Source of the DNA: an uncultured Bacteroidaceae bacterium
GTDB taxonomy: Bacteria > Bacteroidota > Bacteroidia > Bacteroidales > Bacteroidaceae
NCBI GenBank assembly: GCA_905233765.1
Contig: CAJOCU010000001.1
Span: 62,001 to 126,000, forward strand
Direction: 5' to 3'
DNA: 64,000 nt
Shown here: positions 26,567 to 35,118 of the stretch, in pieces
Position numbering within the stretch: position 1 is the stretch's first letter
Layout: every line of letters begins with the position of its first letter
The notes under the pieces: model-generated
What the model saw: only the letters and a program-made list of their open reading frames with translations
Databases searched by the model: none
What the model was told of the DNA's origin: nothing
Program-made: the position numbers and the translations under genes

Positions 26567-27526
26567 TTAGTTCATCCACAGCCCGACAGAATATTCTTTT
26601 TCGACACGCTCTTCAATATCGTCGGGCAGGTTATGGAAGAAATCAATGCCTGTGAGCGACTCCAGCTCATCGACAGAAAGGATCTGGTGGTTCGCCTGAA
26701 AGACGCTTGCAGGCACGACATCATTGTCATTGTAGCCATAGTCCCGATGCTCTATCCAGAAGGCGATGCTATTATATGAGGAGCTCTTGTCAGCAGCACC
26801 TTTGACACGAAGGAGTGCCATGAAATAATGCCCCGGCACAGCTACACGCTTTCCGTTGCCACGTTCGACATAATCAATGATGTCTGCATCGTCATCGATG
26901 TAGCCTCCCTTGACCACATAAAGCGTATCCGCGAAATTAGTGTTACGACCACGATCCTGGACGATGCCCTCCAGCTTCGACCAATAGGGAGCATTGAAAT
27001 TGAATATCTGCGGGCTCATATTGCTCATATAGAACGTTTGCTCATTGGCCTCGCGCGAGAAGAGACGATCTGCTGATGCTACCAGGTGTCCACGGCTGTA
27101 ATAGCCAAACGAGCCGCTACCTATCTTCATTGAGGACGGCAGTTTGGGATCATCCGCAAACGGTTCTGAGGAACGCGACACCTCTTTAGGACGCGTATCG
27201 CCATCTAATCGGAAGGCGACCCAACGGGAGTGCATCTTATCCGGATCGTACTCCAAACAATAGTTCATTACCTCATGTCCATTGTACTGGACGGTATGGG
27301 AGACAAAAGTGTTACCCGCCTTACGAGCCGGCACCTCGATGCGTTCATCGAAGGGGGTTGTAACAATTGCCCCCGCAGCATTGCCCGAACTGCGCCACTG
27401 CACATCATCGGGCATCTCGTAGCGGTTATCATCATTGTCGCATGAGATGATTGCCACAGGAATAGCTAGCGCCGCAAAGACGATAAGCCATAAGAATGTG
27501 CGGTTCTTGTTCATAATATCGTTCAT
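26567..27526 (-). CDS. DNA/RNA non-specific endonuclease (NUC1 family) lipoprotein
   Basis: A 319-residue secreted nuclease. The N-terminus has a membrane helix followed by AIISCD, a lipobox with Cys29. The NUC1 catalytic motif is FGYYSRGHLVASADR with H147 as the general base, and the metal-binding Asn region is TFYMSNMSPQIFNFN. The family cuts single- and double-stranded DNA and RNA with Mg2+. It overlaps the upstream lipoprotein gene by 4 bp (ATGA), so it is coupled to it. The usual D of DRGH is S here, a tolerated variant. Confidence 0.9.
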   Translation of the reverse strand: MNDIMNKNRTFLWLIVFAALAIPVAIISCDNDDNRYEMPDDVQWRSSGNAAGAIVTTPFDERIEVPARKAGNTFVSHTVQYNGHEVMNYCLEYDPDKMHSRWVAFRLDGDTRPKEVSRSSEPFADDPKLPSSMKIGSGSFGYYSRGHLVASADRLFSREANEQTFYMSNMSPQIFNFNAPYWSKLEGIVQDRGRNTNFADTLYVVKGGYIDDDADIIDYVERGNGKRVAVPGHYFMALLRVKGAADKSSSYNSIAFWIEHRDYGYNDNDVVPASVFQANHQILSVDELESLTGIDFFHNLPDDIEERVEKEYSVGLWMN

Positions 27527-29019
27527 TCAGCCTTTGTAATTGAGAAATCGTCCACGAGAACATCCTTTCCCTTACTGCCCGTAGGCACTGCCACGATTAA
27601 ATTAACGAGTTCAGTTTCTTGAATCGTAAAGGTATAAGTGATAAGTTCCCATTCGTTGTTATTCAACTCGGTGCGTTTAGTGGCACCTGTAGCATCCTGA
27701 TCATATATCGTGACCGTAGCACTCTGTGGCCAATAACCTACTTGTACCTTTGCGCCCTGATCAGTAGCAGCCTTCGCATAGAAAGAGCACGTATAAGTTC
27801 CAGGCGTGAAGTAAAGGGGCTGATAAGCCATGCGACGTTCACCGAGAGGCACTCCATAAATCTGTACACTATAGCTATGGCTATGGCTATCTTCCGAGCG
27901 GGCGAGCGTGGCATTACCCTTACTAGTATCTTCCTGCCATCCCGTAGGTTTCGTGCCCTCGGCATTCCACTCGTCGAAGTTTCCATTTGCGAAATCCTCC
28001 CACGTGAGACCGTTAATGCCCTTCTCGCCATAGCCTGTGATACGGAAGTTCTTAATCTCCCATGTGCCTGCCGAGGAGGTGGTACTGGTATATTTGAAAG
28101 CTATCTGTACCTTCTTGCCCACAAACTTGGCAAGACTGATATTGGCGGCAGTAACGAACTTACCCGTAGGCCACTCCTCGACGGGGAGTGTCGTCCACTC
28201 CGTTTCAGTGTCGGCCTTGGCAAGGACGAAGCACTGTGTGGAAGCCTCCACATTGAATTTATTACAATAGTTATCAAAGGTCAGGTAGGCCTCCGTGGCT
28301 TTCTTCAGATTGATAACAGGTGATATGAGCCAACCCTCAGAAGCTAACATATTGGGTTTTACATAGCCGGAAGCCGACATACAATGGTAGCTTTCACTGG
28401 CAGCCCACACACGGTCGGAGCCCTCTGGCAACAGTACATTATTGATGGTGAAATCACCCTGCTTACCATCGAACGATTCTTCAAAGAAGGTAACGTCGCC
28501 AAGGATATCCACCGTCTCGCCACCGCCACTGTTGGTATTGGTCGTAGAGAGCAGTTTGCTCTTGTTCTGGTCGAACTCCAGCGTTCCATTATAGTTCTTC
28601 ACCGTTCCCTGCACGACCACCACGTCACCAATAGCGACTTGCTCGTTGGAAGTGAACTTCTCACCATTGAGTCCCAAGCCACGATAGACATAGAACTGCT
28701 CCGCTGTCTTGCCGTTGTCAGAAATATAATAGGAGAGGTTACCATAATCGGGGTTCAAGTCGTTCTTCACCTGCGACACGATACCTTTAACGACGAGTTC
28801 CTGTGAGGTTGAAGAACCCGAAGCCAGATTGGCAACGGCCTGGTAGAGACCTGCCACATTATAAGGATCCGCCACGGTACCAGTTCCAGAGGGCTGGATA
28901 ATGACCTCCTCCTCTTCTGCGAGTTCACCGGCATTGATGCCGTATGGTTCTGGGACATCTACGCACGCCGAGAAGGCGACCCCCGTCAGCAGCAAGAAAA
29001 TGGAAAAATACTTTTTCAT
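27523..29019 (-). CDS. Surface lipoprotein with an OB-fold domain and jelly-roll-like domains
   Basis: A 498-residue lipoprotein (lipobox GVAFSAC, Cys19). Residues about 45-165 form an OB-fold-like domain: TVADPYNVAGLYQ, ELVVKGIVSQVKND, QFYVYRGLGLNGEKF and DVVVVQGTVKNYNG. Two beta-sandwich parts follow: FFEESFDGKQGDF...WEIKNFRITGYG resembles a choice-of-anchor J domain, and ANGNFDEWN...VLVDDFSITKAE resembles a carbohydrate-binding module. The same OB-fold is found in the T9SS protein at 41033-42889. A role in binding nucleic acid at the surface for the neighbouring nucleases is inference. Confidence 0.78.
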   Translation of the reverse strand: MKKYFSIFLLLTGVAFSACVDVPEPYGINAGELAEEEEVIIQPSGTGTVADPYNVAGLYQAVANLASGSSTSQELVVKGIVSQVKNDLNPDYGNLSYYISDNGKTAEQFYVYRGLGLNGEKFTSNEQVAIGDVVVVQGTVKNYNGTLEFDQNKSKLLSTTNTNSGGGETVDILGDVTFFEESFDGKQGDFTINNVLLPEGSDRVWAASESYHCMSASGYVKPNMLASEGWLISPVINLKKATEAYLTFDNYCNKFNVEASTQCFVLAKADTETEWTTLPVEEWPTGKFVTAANISLAKFVGKKVQIAFKYTSTTSSAGTWEIKNFRITGYGEKGINGLTWEDFANGNFDEWNAEGTKPTGWQEDTSKGNATLARSEDSHSHSYSVQIYGVPLGERRMAYQPLYFTPGTYTCSFYAKAATDQGAKVQVGYWPQSATVTIYDQDATGATKRTELNNNEWELITYTFTIQETELVNLIVAVPTGSKGKDVLVDDFSITKAE

Positions 29020-29063
29020 ATCGTTGATGTTTTTCTTATTTTCATTCTTTTAATGTTTCACTT

Positions 29064-30014
29064 TTACTGGTCCAACACTTCCAAATCAGCTAGGCTACGC
29101 ATCTGGAACTGCCAGTCAGAGCCATAATATGTGAGAATACCCGTGAGACGCACCTTCCCTGAAGGGATGATGGTGTTGGATATCTCGTTGCGCGTAGAAG
29201 TACGCACAAGGACGGTTTGACTGCCCACCTTAAACTTACGGTTGCGGGCATAACCTGCATCGTAACCGTTGAGCGGGTCTTCTGCTTCTGAGACGTTGGG
29301 GGTGAAGATGCGCTCACCGTCTGCTTCGGGGAAGGTACCTTCAACCATTGTCAACATCGGAGTGTTGTTGATGTTCTTGTTCGCGTCCTTTCCTAACCAT
29401 GTAGCATCCACCTTCATGGGTGTTAGCAGCTTCTCTTTGGTTTCCGAATCGGGGCCCTCGACAAGCTGTACATGTGTGCGGCAGTCTTGCAGGAGCATGA
29501 CGCCCAATCGCATATTGCCAGCACTAGTTTTATAAGGTGTTCCGATGGTCGGTACATAACCGTAGTTGCCAATCCATAGTCCTTTGAGGTTAATACGCAC
29601 GGTGCACCCCACGGGGAAATAACTGAATAGATTTGTGCATTTGATGCTCACATAGATGCTCTGCACAATACCCTCGGGAGTAAGCTCGCTGAGGCATAGT
29701 TTCTGATATAGGTTTCCCGTAATATCATTCCCCACGACAGTGCCTTCAAAGACTAGATCCTCAAGCACTTTTACATAGGTGTTATTGGCCGTCATCTTCG
29801 AACGATAGCGCACCTTCAAATCTGCTATGGTGGTATTGACATCACCGACCGATGAGAGGCTGTAGATGCCTGGGTCTGCATCTGTTGGCGGCTCTTCATG
29901 CTCATCCATACAAGCGGTGAAGGCGAAAAGGAATACCCACCCCCATACCCCTCCCGTTAAGGAGGGGAAAGAAATAGCCGATATCCTCGATTTTATATAC
30001 TGAATGATTTTCAT
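29064..30014 (-). CDS. DUF5689 domain lipoprotein
   Basis: A 316-residue lipoprotein with lipobox FAFTAC (Cys35). The mature part has the DUF5689 pattern: TTIADLKVRYRSKM, VFEGTVVGNDITGNLYQKLCL and VRLTGILTYYGSDWQFQMR, an OB-like barrel pair. Residues 16-33 (FPSLTGGVWGWVFLFAFT) are encoded by the palindromic repeat at 29922-29971, so part of the secretion signal is repeat-derived. It follows the TonB-dependent receptor gene by 26 bp and may act as its surface partner. Confidence 0.82.
   Translation of the reverse strand: MKIIQYIKSRISAISFPSLTGGVWGWVFLFAFTACMDEHEEPPTDADPGIYSLSSVGDVNTTIADLKVRYRSKMTANNTYVKVLEDLVFEGTVVGNDITGNLYQKLCLSELTPEGIVQSIYVSIKCTNLFSYFPVGCTVRINLKGLWIGNYGYVPTIGTPYKTSAGNMRLGVMLLQDCRTHVQLVEGPDSETKEKLLTPMKVDATWLGKDANKNINNTPMLTMVEGTFPEADGERIFTPNVSEAEDPLNGYDAGYARNRKFKVGSQTVLVRTSTRNEISNTIIPSGKVRLTGILTYYGSDWQFQMRSLADLEVLDQ
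29922..29971. repeat. GC-rich palindromic element inside the DUF5689 signal peptide
   Basis: Contains TACCCACCCCCATACCCC, TCCCGTTAAGGA and GGGG. Near-identical to 26443-26490 and, in reverse, to 47895-47933. All three are read in the frame that gives PSLTG. Confidence 0.88.
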
Positions 30015-30040
30015 TGTATCTCGAATTATATTGTGAGTCT

Positions 30041-32755
30041 TTAGAATCGGAAACCTATATTCAGGAAGCCATTGATACCTTGGGCATAATAATACTTGGA
30101 ATTCATGGAGAACTTGTATGCCTTAGCTTCTCCTGCGGAACCATCAATGTTGTAATACTTGTCATCGCGGTTCTGCTCGTAACCACCTGTGCGCATATTT
30201 GTATTGTTCAAGATATTGCTTACACTGAGGTTAACGTTCAGGCTACGTCCTTTTTTCAGACGGAAGGAGTGTCCGATGGAAGCATCCAGCATAAAGCCAC
30301 CGTCAAACTTCTCTTGTTTGGCACCATAGGCATGAAGGAGCTTTCCATTCTGATCATATAAGATACCGCCTTCATTCTTCAAAGTCTCCTCATCCACATT
30401 GTCGAAAACCCATCGACCATTCTCGGCACGACTCGTAGCCACATACTCGGTCATCACATTGGACAGGCGGCGATATGGCGAGAAGCCGACATAGACGCGG
30501 TCATAGTAATTAAGGTCGAGACCGAAATACCAGCCCTTGATGTTGTAGTTCACACCTACGTTAACTGACGTCAACGGCGTACCACTCATATGCATTCCTT
30601 CGGCATAGACACAGAGAGGTTCTTTGGAGGTCCTTTTTGTAACAGGATTCACCCACCTGTTCACTTTAGCGATAGTGGAAACATCAGAGCCCTCATAAGC
30701 CATCTGCGCCAACGGATTATTCGTGTATTTGGCCTCGCTGAGAGTTCCAATCACATGGAAACTCAAGTGCGTGTTCACCTGCAGATTAAGAGCCAATTCT
30801 GCTCCATAATGGAGGCGGTCGATACCAGTCATGGTCAGGTAGGTGAAACGAGACTGGTCGTCATTATAGAACGCGGTCTGTTCTACCCCATTCTTGAAGC
30901 GTACCACGTAGCCAGCCAAACGCCCCGTGAGAATGCCGAAACGGAAGTCATAAGCGAGCTCGGCATTATAGATGTTTTCCAGTCCAAGATTATTAACATA
31001 GTTGTTCTGGATACGGGGAGCGACAAAACTGTTGGCCGGCATTGGCGCCTCAGCATCCCAACTGACGCCCAACGAGATGCGGTGGTTAGGAGTGGGGTCA
31101 TAACTCAAACGGGCTTTATAACCGCCGTGCAGGAACTTGGCCCACCCGCTTGTTCCTAGAGAGTTCTCTGGGGCACGACCATTCTGCATCAAGCCATCAC
31201 GTTCAAAGATGGTTCCATCCAAATGAGCACTCATAGAGAGCCCCCAGTGACGCCCCATGTAGGCGTAATGTCCCCATAAGCGTGCTTTATGGACATAGAT
31301 ATTATAGTCATAGCCAAATTTATCTCCCACCCCAATGCGACGATTGGGATAGCGCAGATCGTTCATGGCCTCGGTACTGTTGCGTCCATAGTCATTGGCG
31401 GCAAATTTGTCGTAGTCGAAATAGTTGACAGCCCCCAAAAGATCGGCCATCGTCTTGTAATGCATTCCCTTGGTGGAATTAAGCTGAAGACCGATGCTAT
31501 ACTTATTGCGGAGGTCTATGCTACGGTTAAGCGTGGCACTCAGGTTCGCCATGAGCTGGTCGTTGTGACGCCGTTCCTGATAATAGAGGGCCTCTCCGCC
31601 CTTGGCAGCTTCATTGCGGTTGACGGCATACATACGATCCCACTGTATCTGGCGATTAGCTTTGTCCCCCGTCCAATAGTTATAAAGTGACTGCCACTGA
31701 TCAAGGAAGTATTTGTTATTACCAAGATATGTCTCATTATTCTGATTCTCGTCATAGACATTAAAGATACTCGACGGGAAGTTCTTGTAATAATCAGGAC
31801 GCGGATCGGCGGCATTACCGTTCCAACCGATAGCTGTGCTGCTGTACATGGAATAACGGAAGCCTGCAGCTGTTGTGAGTTTCGTATCCTTATCTATATC
31901 AAAATCCCAGGTAAGGATGGCAGTAGGCTCATAGTCACGCACCACGCGACTGTTGCGTTTCTTGCCATTCTGATAACCCCAGTTAGGGTTGTAATAATGA
32001 CTGTTAGCTAGCCAATAGGCCTCCTCGGTGCTGGCTCCTTGCTGTCCACGTTCCGTGGGCGCACCAAAGGTAATCAAGGAGAGGGAATGGCGGTCACCGA
32101 GTTTTTTCTCCACTCCGAGGTAATAACTTAGCGAGTTGTAGAACGTGCCTTCGATATTACCTTCCTTCGCCCAACGATAGCCTACGGCTCCCGAAAACGC
32201 CCAGCCCTTGGCATTGAAACCAGAGGCATAGCTGTAAGCTGCACGAGCGACATAGTTACGATTGCACGCAGAAAGAGTAAGCTGATGGCCTTGTCGCTGA
32301 GACCCTGGACGCAGATTGATGCTGGTGGAACCGCCGATAGCAGGAAGTCCATAAATCGTGGTCTCGAAAGCCGAAGATCCTTCACGGTTGGGGTTCACGA
32401 TTTGGTTCAAACCACCAATCATGCTGTAGCTGAAACGCCCACGCTCGGCGTCGTTGTACATGATACCGTTCAGATAAGTCTGGTTGTACTGGTTGTCCAA
32501 CCCACGGATACGGAAACGCATGGGGCTGAAGAGGTAGCCCACACGAGACAGGTAGGGGTCGGTTTTCGTCGCCACGAGCGACGAGACAGCCTGCGACACC
32601 TCATTGTCCTCATCAAGCTGCGACTCTGTAAAGGTGAAATCCGAGTTATCATCGTCGGATGTCGTCTTCGGGGTCGCTGTCGTCAACGGTTGCTGTGCAA
32701 ATATGGCAGAGGCAAGACACCATGCCACAGTCACGAGCTTTACCCTATTGGTCAT
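30041..32755 (-). CDS. TonB-dependent outer-membrane receptor
   Basis: A 904-residue transporter. After a signal peptide (ending IFAQQ) and an acidic stretch (DDDNSDFTFTESQLDEDNE) comes a plug domain with FRIRGLDNQYNQTYLNGI and TIYGLPAIGGSTSINLR. A 22-strand type barrel rich in aromatic residues follows, ending in YYAQGINGFLNIGFRF, a normal C-terminal strand. There is no SusC-type N-terminal extension. It heads an operon with two DUF5689/OB-fold lipoproteins and two nucleases, so it probably imports a nucleic-acid-derived product; this is inferred from context. Confidence 0.92.
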   Translation of the reverse strand: MTNRVKLVTVAWCLASAIFAQQPLTTATPKTTSDDDNSDFTFTESQLDEDNEVSQAVSSLVATKTDPYLSRVGYLFSPMRFRIRGLDNQYNQTYLNGIMYNDAERGRFSYSMIGGLNQIVNPNREGSSAFETTIYGLPAIGGSTSINLRPGSQRQGHQLTLSACNRNYVARAAYSYASGFNAKGWAFSGAVGYRWAKEGNIEGTFYNSLSYYLGVEKKLGDRHSLSLITFGAPTERGQQGASTEEAYWLANSHYYNPNWGYQNGKKRNSRVVRDYEPTAILTWDFDIDKDTKLTTAAGFRYSMYSSTAIGWNGNAADPRPDYYKNFPSSIFNVYDENQNNETYLGNNKYFLDQWQSLYNYWTGDKANRQIQWDRMYAVNRNEAAKGGEALYYQERRHNDQLMANLSATLNRSIDLRNKYSIGLQLNSTKGMHYKTMADLLGAVNYFDYDKFAANDYGRNSTEAMNDLRYPNRRIGVGDKFGYDYNIYVHKARLWGHYAYMGRHWGLSMSAHLDGTIFERDGLMQNGRAPENSLGTSGWAKFLHGGYKARLSYDPTPNHRISLGVSWDAEAPMPANSFVAPRIQNNYVNNLGLENIYNAELAYDFRFGILTGRLAGYVVRFKNGVEQTAFYNDDQSRFTYLTMTGIDRLHYGAELALNLQVNTHLSFHVIGTLSEAKYTNNPLAQMAYEGSDVSTIAKVNRWVNPVTKRTSKEPLCVYAEGMHMSGTPLTSVNVGVNYNIKGWYFGLDLNYYDRVYVGFSPYRRLSNVMTEYVATSRAENGRWVFDNVDEETLKNEGGILYDQNGKLLHAYGAKQEKFDGGFMLDASIGHSFRLKKGRSLNVNLSVSNILNNTNMRTGGYEQNRDDKYYNIDGSAGEAKAYKFSMNSKYYYAQGINGFLNIGFRF

Positions 32756-32802
32756 GAGATAATTTTATTTAGTAAAGTGGTACTTTTTAGAAATATCGGG
32801 TA

Positions 32803-32833
32803 CAAAGATAGCAAATGTGTTTATTCACTCCAA
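32803..32833 (-). promoter_or_regulatory. Promoter of the receptor-nuclease operon
   Basis: Minus-strand TTG (32833-32831) and TATCTTTG (32810-32803) are 20 bp apart. The receptor start codon is 48 bp downstream. No other promoter box was seen within the five-gene unit. Confidence 0.75.
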
Positions 32834-32901
32834 GAATCCATCATTTTTTTCTTGTTTTGTGGGCCAGGAATGTGGAAAAAAAGAAAAAAAGGTGCGATTA
32901 T

Positions 32902-32932
32902 TTGGTCACATCAGAGAAAAGCACTACCTTTG
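32902..32932 (+). promoter_or_regulatory. rpmE promoter
   Basis: TTG (32902-32904) and TACCTTTG (32925-32932) are 20 bp apart. The predicted leader of roughly 80 nt contains two matched hairpins before the ATG at 33019. Confidence 0.8.
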
Positions 32933-32950
32933 CGCCGCAAAAATAGGTTC

Positions 32951-32999
32951 GTAGGTACACAAGCCCTACAAGTATTCACCGCCGGTACACAAGCCCGGC
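32951..32999 (+). promoter_or_regulatory. rpmE leader with twin hairpins, candidate autoregulatory element
   Basis: Hairpin 1: GTAGG (32951-32955), loop TACACAAGC, CCTAC (32965-32969). Hairpin 2: GCCGG (32981-32985), loop TACACAAGC, CCGGC (32995-32999). The 9-nt loops are identical while stem pairs two and three differ in a compensating way (TA to CG, AT to CG), which argues for selection on RNA structure. They are 30 bp apart. Ribosomal proteins often repress their own translation through such leaders; L31 as ligand is inference. Confidence 0.7.
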
Positions 33000-33018
33000 A
33001 TAACTACTCAAAAGAAAA

Positions 33019-33270
33019 ATGAAAAAAGGTATTCATCCCGACAACTACCGTCCCGTTGTGTTCAAGGACATGAGTAACGGTGACATGTTCCTCAGCCGCT
33101 CTACAGCGAAGACTACTGATACCGTAGAGTTCGAGGGCGAGACGTATCCCGTTGTAAAGCTGGAAATCTCCAGCAGCTCACACCCCTTCTACACGGGTAA
33201 GAGCAAGCTCGTTGACACCGCCGGTCGTGTCGATAAGTTCATGAGCCGCTACGCTCGCAGCCGCAAGTAA
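33019..33270 (+). CDS. rpmE2: 50S ribosomal protein L31 type B
   Basis: An 83-residue ribosomal protein. [32 protein letters not shown] begins it, and the L31 signature [27 protein letters not shown] is complete. The zinc-binding cysteines of type A L31 are absent, so this is the zinc-independent type B form. It is a single gene between its own promoter with structured leader and a 26-bp hairpin terminator. Confidence 0.96.
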   Translation: MKKGIHPDNYRPVVFKDMSNGDMFLSRSTAKTTDTVEFEGETYPVVKLEISSSSHPFYTGKSKLVDTAGRVDKFMSRYARSRK

Positions 33271-33276
33271 GCGGAA

Positions 33277-33332
33277 CTCTTCTGAAAAAGCACAGCCACC
33301 GCACTTGCGGTGGCTGTGCTTTTTCAGAAGAG
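33277..33332. terminator. Bidirectional terminator with a 26-bp perfect stem overlapping a stop codon
   Basis: Bases 33277-33302 are perfectly complementary to 33307-33332 around the loop ACTT. The stem includes GAAAAAGCACAGCCACCGC and its complement, giving T runs for both strands. The DUF4421 stop codon (33324-33326) and its last two codons lie in the right arm, so the hairpin is partly coding. Confidence 0.92.
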
Positions 33333-34484
33333 CAAACCATAAGAAAGCTCAAGGCGCCACCGGCGGTAGTTCAGCCTCATATTGTCGTAATTTGCCAACA
33401 AGGTGTTGTAAGCCACGAAAGACAGGCCGGTAAACATATTATACCGGAAACAATAGAGCACTGCCAAACGTTCCGTCATGATGAACTGCGGGAAGGCAAA
33501 GCGAATCTTCTCTTGATAACCGTCAATGGTTATCTTATTGAAAGAGCCGATGACGAGGTTCGGCAGAACCGAGATATGTACCATCCACTGCGGATTGATG
33601 ACCCAGTTGTATGCATAGCCACCGCCAATGCCAATATATCCCAGCCGCAATTTGACGGGAGGATTACCCAACTCTTCATCTTTCGTTGCCTCCAGATTAC
33701 CAGCCAGCAGCGATGCGCCCACCAGCCATGTACCGGCGCTACGACGCTGGATATAACTCTGCGTGAAGATGGCAGGATAGGAGAAGCGGCGGTTGTTAAA
33801 AGCATAATAGCCCGTAGCGAGGAACACATTTGAGGTGACGGTGGAACTATTGATATCGTTGTGGCGGTTATTAACGTTCACCCATCCATTATGACTTTTT
33901 GTACGCTGGTAACTGAGGTCGAAACCGTATTTGTTGTTATACATATTAAAGCCCAGTTCCGTATTTGTGTTCTTACCCACCCATTTGAAAGGATTGAACG
34001 AGAAGCCAAGCGAGAAACCACGATAGCTAAGGCTGATATTGGTTGTGAAGCGCATATCACTGGAGAGTTTGCTCTTCACTTCCTCATCCCGCCACATACC
34101 ACTGGTACTGAAGCCGCTGCCCGAAAGATTCATGCGCACCTTCAGGGTAAAACGATTGGTAGGGCGCGCCAGGTAAAGGGTGTCATAGGTTCCTTTCTTC
34201 TGATACTTCTCAGCCAGTATATGATCTACATCACTAATAGAATGGATACTGTCAATACTGTAACCTTCCTTGAGGCGATTCAGCTGTTTATGTAGCAACT
34301 TCTTGACTCGTGACCCACGGCCATCAACGGGAACACTATCTACCACAAGAGGCTCAATGACCAGGGTATCCATGACAACAGGGTCAAAGACGAGGGTATC
34401 CTCGGGAAGGGCCACTACCTGTGCCGCCGCAGGAGACAGCAGCAACAGCAGCAGGAGAGAGAGTTGAGAACGGAGCATAGACAT
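33324..34484 (-). CDS. DUF4421 family outer-membrane barrel protein
   Basis: A 386-residue protein with a signal peptide (RSQLSLLLLLLLSPAAAQ). A helical linker at about residues 55-95 (GSRVKKLLHKQLNRLKEG) is followed by many amphipathic strands such as RFTTNISLSYRGFSLGFSFNPF and a final RWRLELSYGLLF ending in an aromatic residue, as in outer-membrane barrels. This fits the DUF4421 family of Bacteroidales; function is unknown. It follows DUF3256 by 12 bp, at the end of the truA operon. Confidence 0.82.
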   Translation of the reverse strand: MSMLRSQLSLLLLLLLSPAAAQVVALPEDTLVFDPVVMDTLVIEPLVVDSVPVDGRGSRVKKLLHKQLNRLKEGYSIDSIHSISDVDHILAEKYQKKGTYDTLYLARPTNRFTLKVRMNLSGSGFSTSGMWRDEEVKSKLSSDMRFTTNISLSYRGFSLGFSFNPFKWVGKNTNTELGFNMYNNKYGFDLSYQRTKSHNGWVNVNNRHNDINSSTVTSNVFLATGYYAFNNRRFSYPAIFTQSYIQRRSAGTWLVGASLLAGNLEATKDEELGNPPVKLRLGYIGIGGGYAYNWVINPQWMVHISVLPNLVIGSFNKITIDGYQEKIRFAFPQFIMTERLAVLYCFRYNMFTGLSFVAYNTLLANYDNMRLNYRRWRLELSYGLLF

Positions 34485-34496
34485 GTAATCTGTTGG

Positions 34497-35114
34497 CTAT
34501 TCCAGAACAAATGTGCTACCGTTCCAGCGTAGCCCGATGGTGAGGGGAGGCTCCAGCAGGTGCTCTTTCTCTTCCAGCGTCATCAGTGCCGTCTGTGGCG
34601 TCAGCGTTAGCGTGAGGGCATCGGGGGAAAGCTGCATGTGCAGGAAACCAGCGTCAGCTGGACGGACATAAGGTACAGGTCCGGCGAGCGGACGCCAGTC
34701 GGGGTATAGAAAGCGGATGTTGGAATCCTCCAAACGACGTGAAGTCCCGTCTTCGCCCGTCTGAATAGTGGAAACGAGACAGAGGAGGTATGATGAATGA
34801 TGGGTGACGAGTGATGAGTGATGAATACTATCCAGTGGCAACAACTTCATCTCCAAGATGGATAGATTACTAGTACGAAAACGGGCATAGTCGGCTGTGA
34901 GGGCTTCGAGGGTGACGTATTCCCCCATCTTATTCCGCACGCGTGCTTCCATATTGTTCTCAATAAAATCAATGCAGTCTAACCTGTTATTCTTCGTCAC
35001 CAGCGGCAGCACACTGTCCGGCATCGCAGCGAATACATCGCGCATCATAGGCTGCGCCGCAGCGCAGGTAATGAAAAATAAAAAATGAAGAATGAAGAAT
35101 ATGAGACGTTTCAT
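34497..35114 (-). CDS. DUF3256 family secreted protein
   Basis: A 205-residue protein with signal peptide MKRLIFFILHFLFFITCAAAQ. The mature part matches DUF3256: MRDVFAAMPDSVLPLVTKNNRLDCIDFIENN and a late TLTPQTALMTLEEKEHL. The internal loop HHSSLVTHHSS is encoded by a GATGAGTGATG-type simple repeat (34790-34828), and the signal peptide by an AATGAAGAATGAAG-type repeat. The ATG at 35114 is preferred over an extension to 35210, which would overlap the EamA gene. Function unknown. Confidence 0.82.
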   Translation of the reverse strand: MKRLIFFILHFLFFITCAAAQPMMRDVFAAMPDSVLPLVTKNNRLDCIDFIENNMEARVRNKMGEYVTLEALTADYARFRTSNLSILEMKLLPLDSIHHSSLVTHHSSYLLCLVSTIQTGEDGTSRRLEDSNIRFLYPDWRPLAGPVPYVRPADAGFLHMQLSPDALTLTLTPQTALMTLEEKEHLLEPPLTIGLRWNGSTFVLE

Positions 35115-35118
35115 GTTT

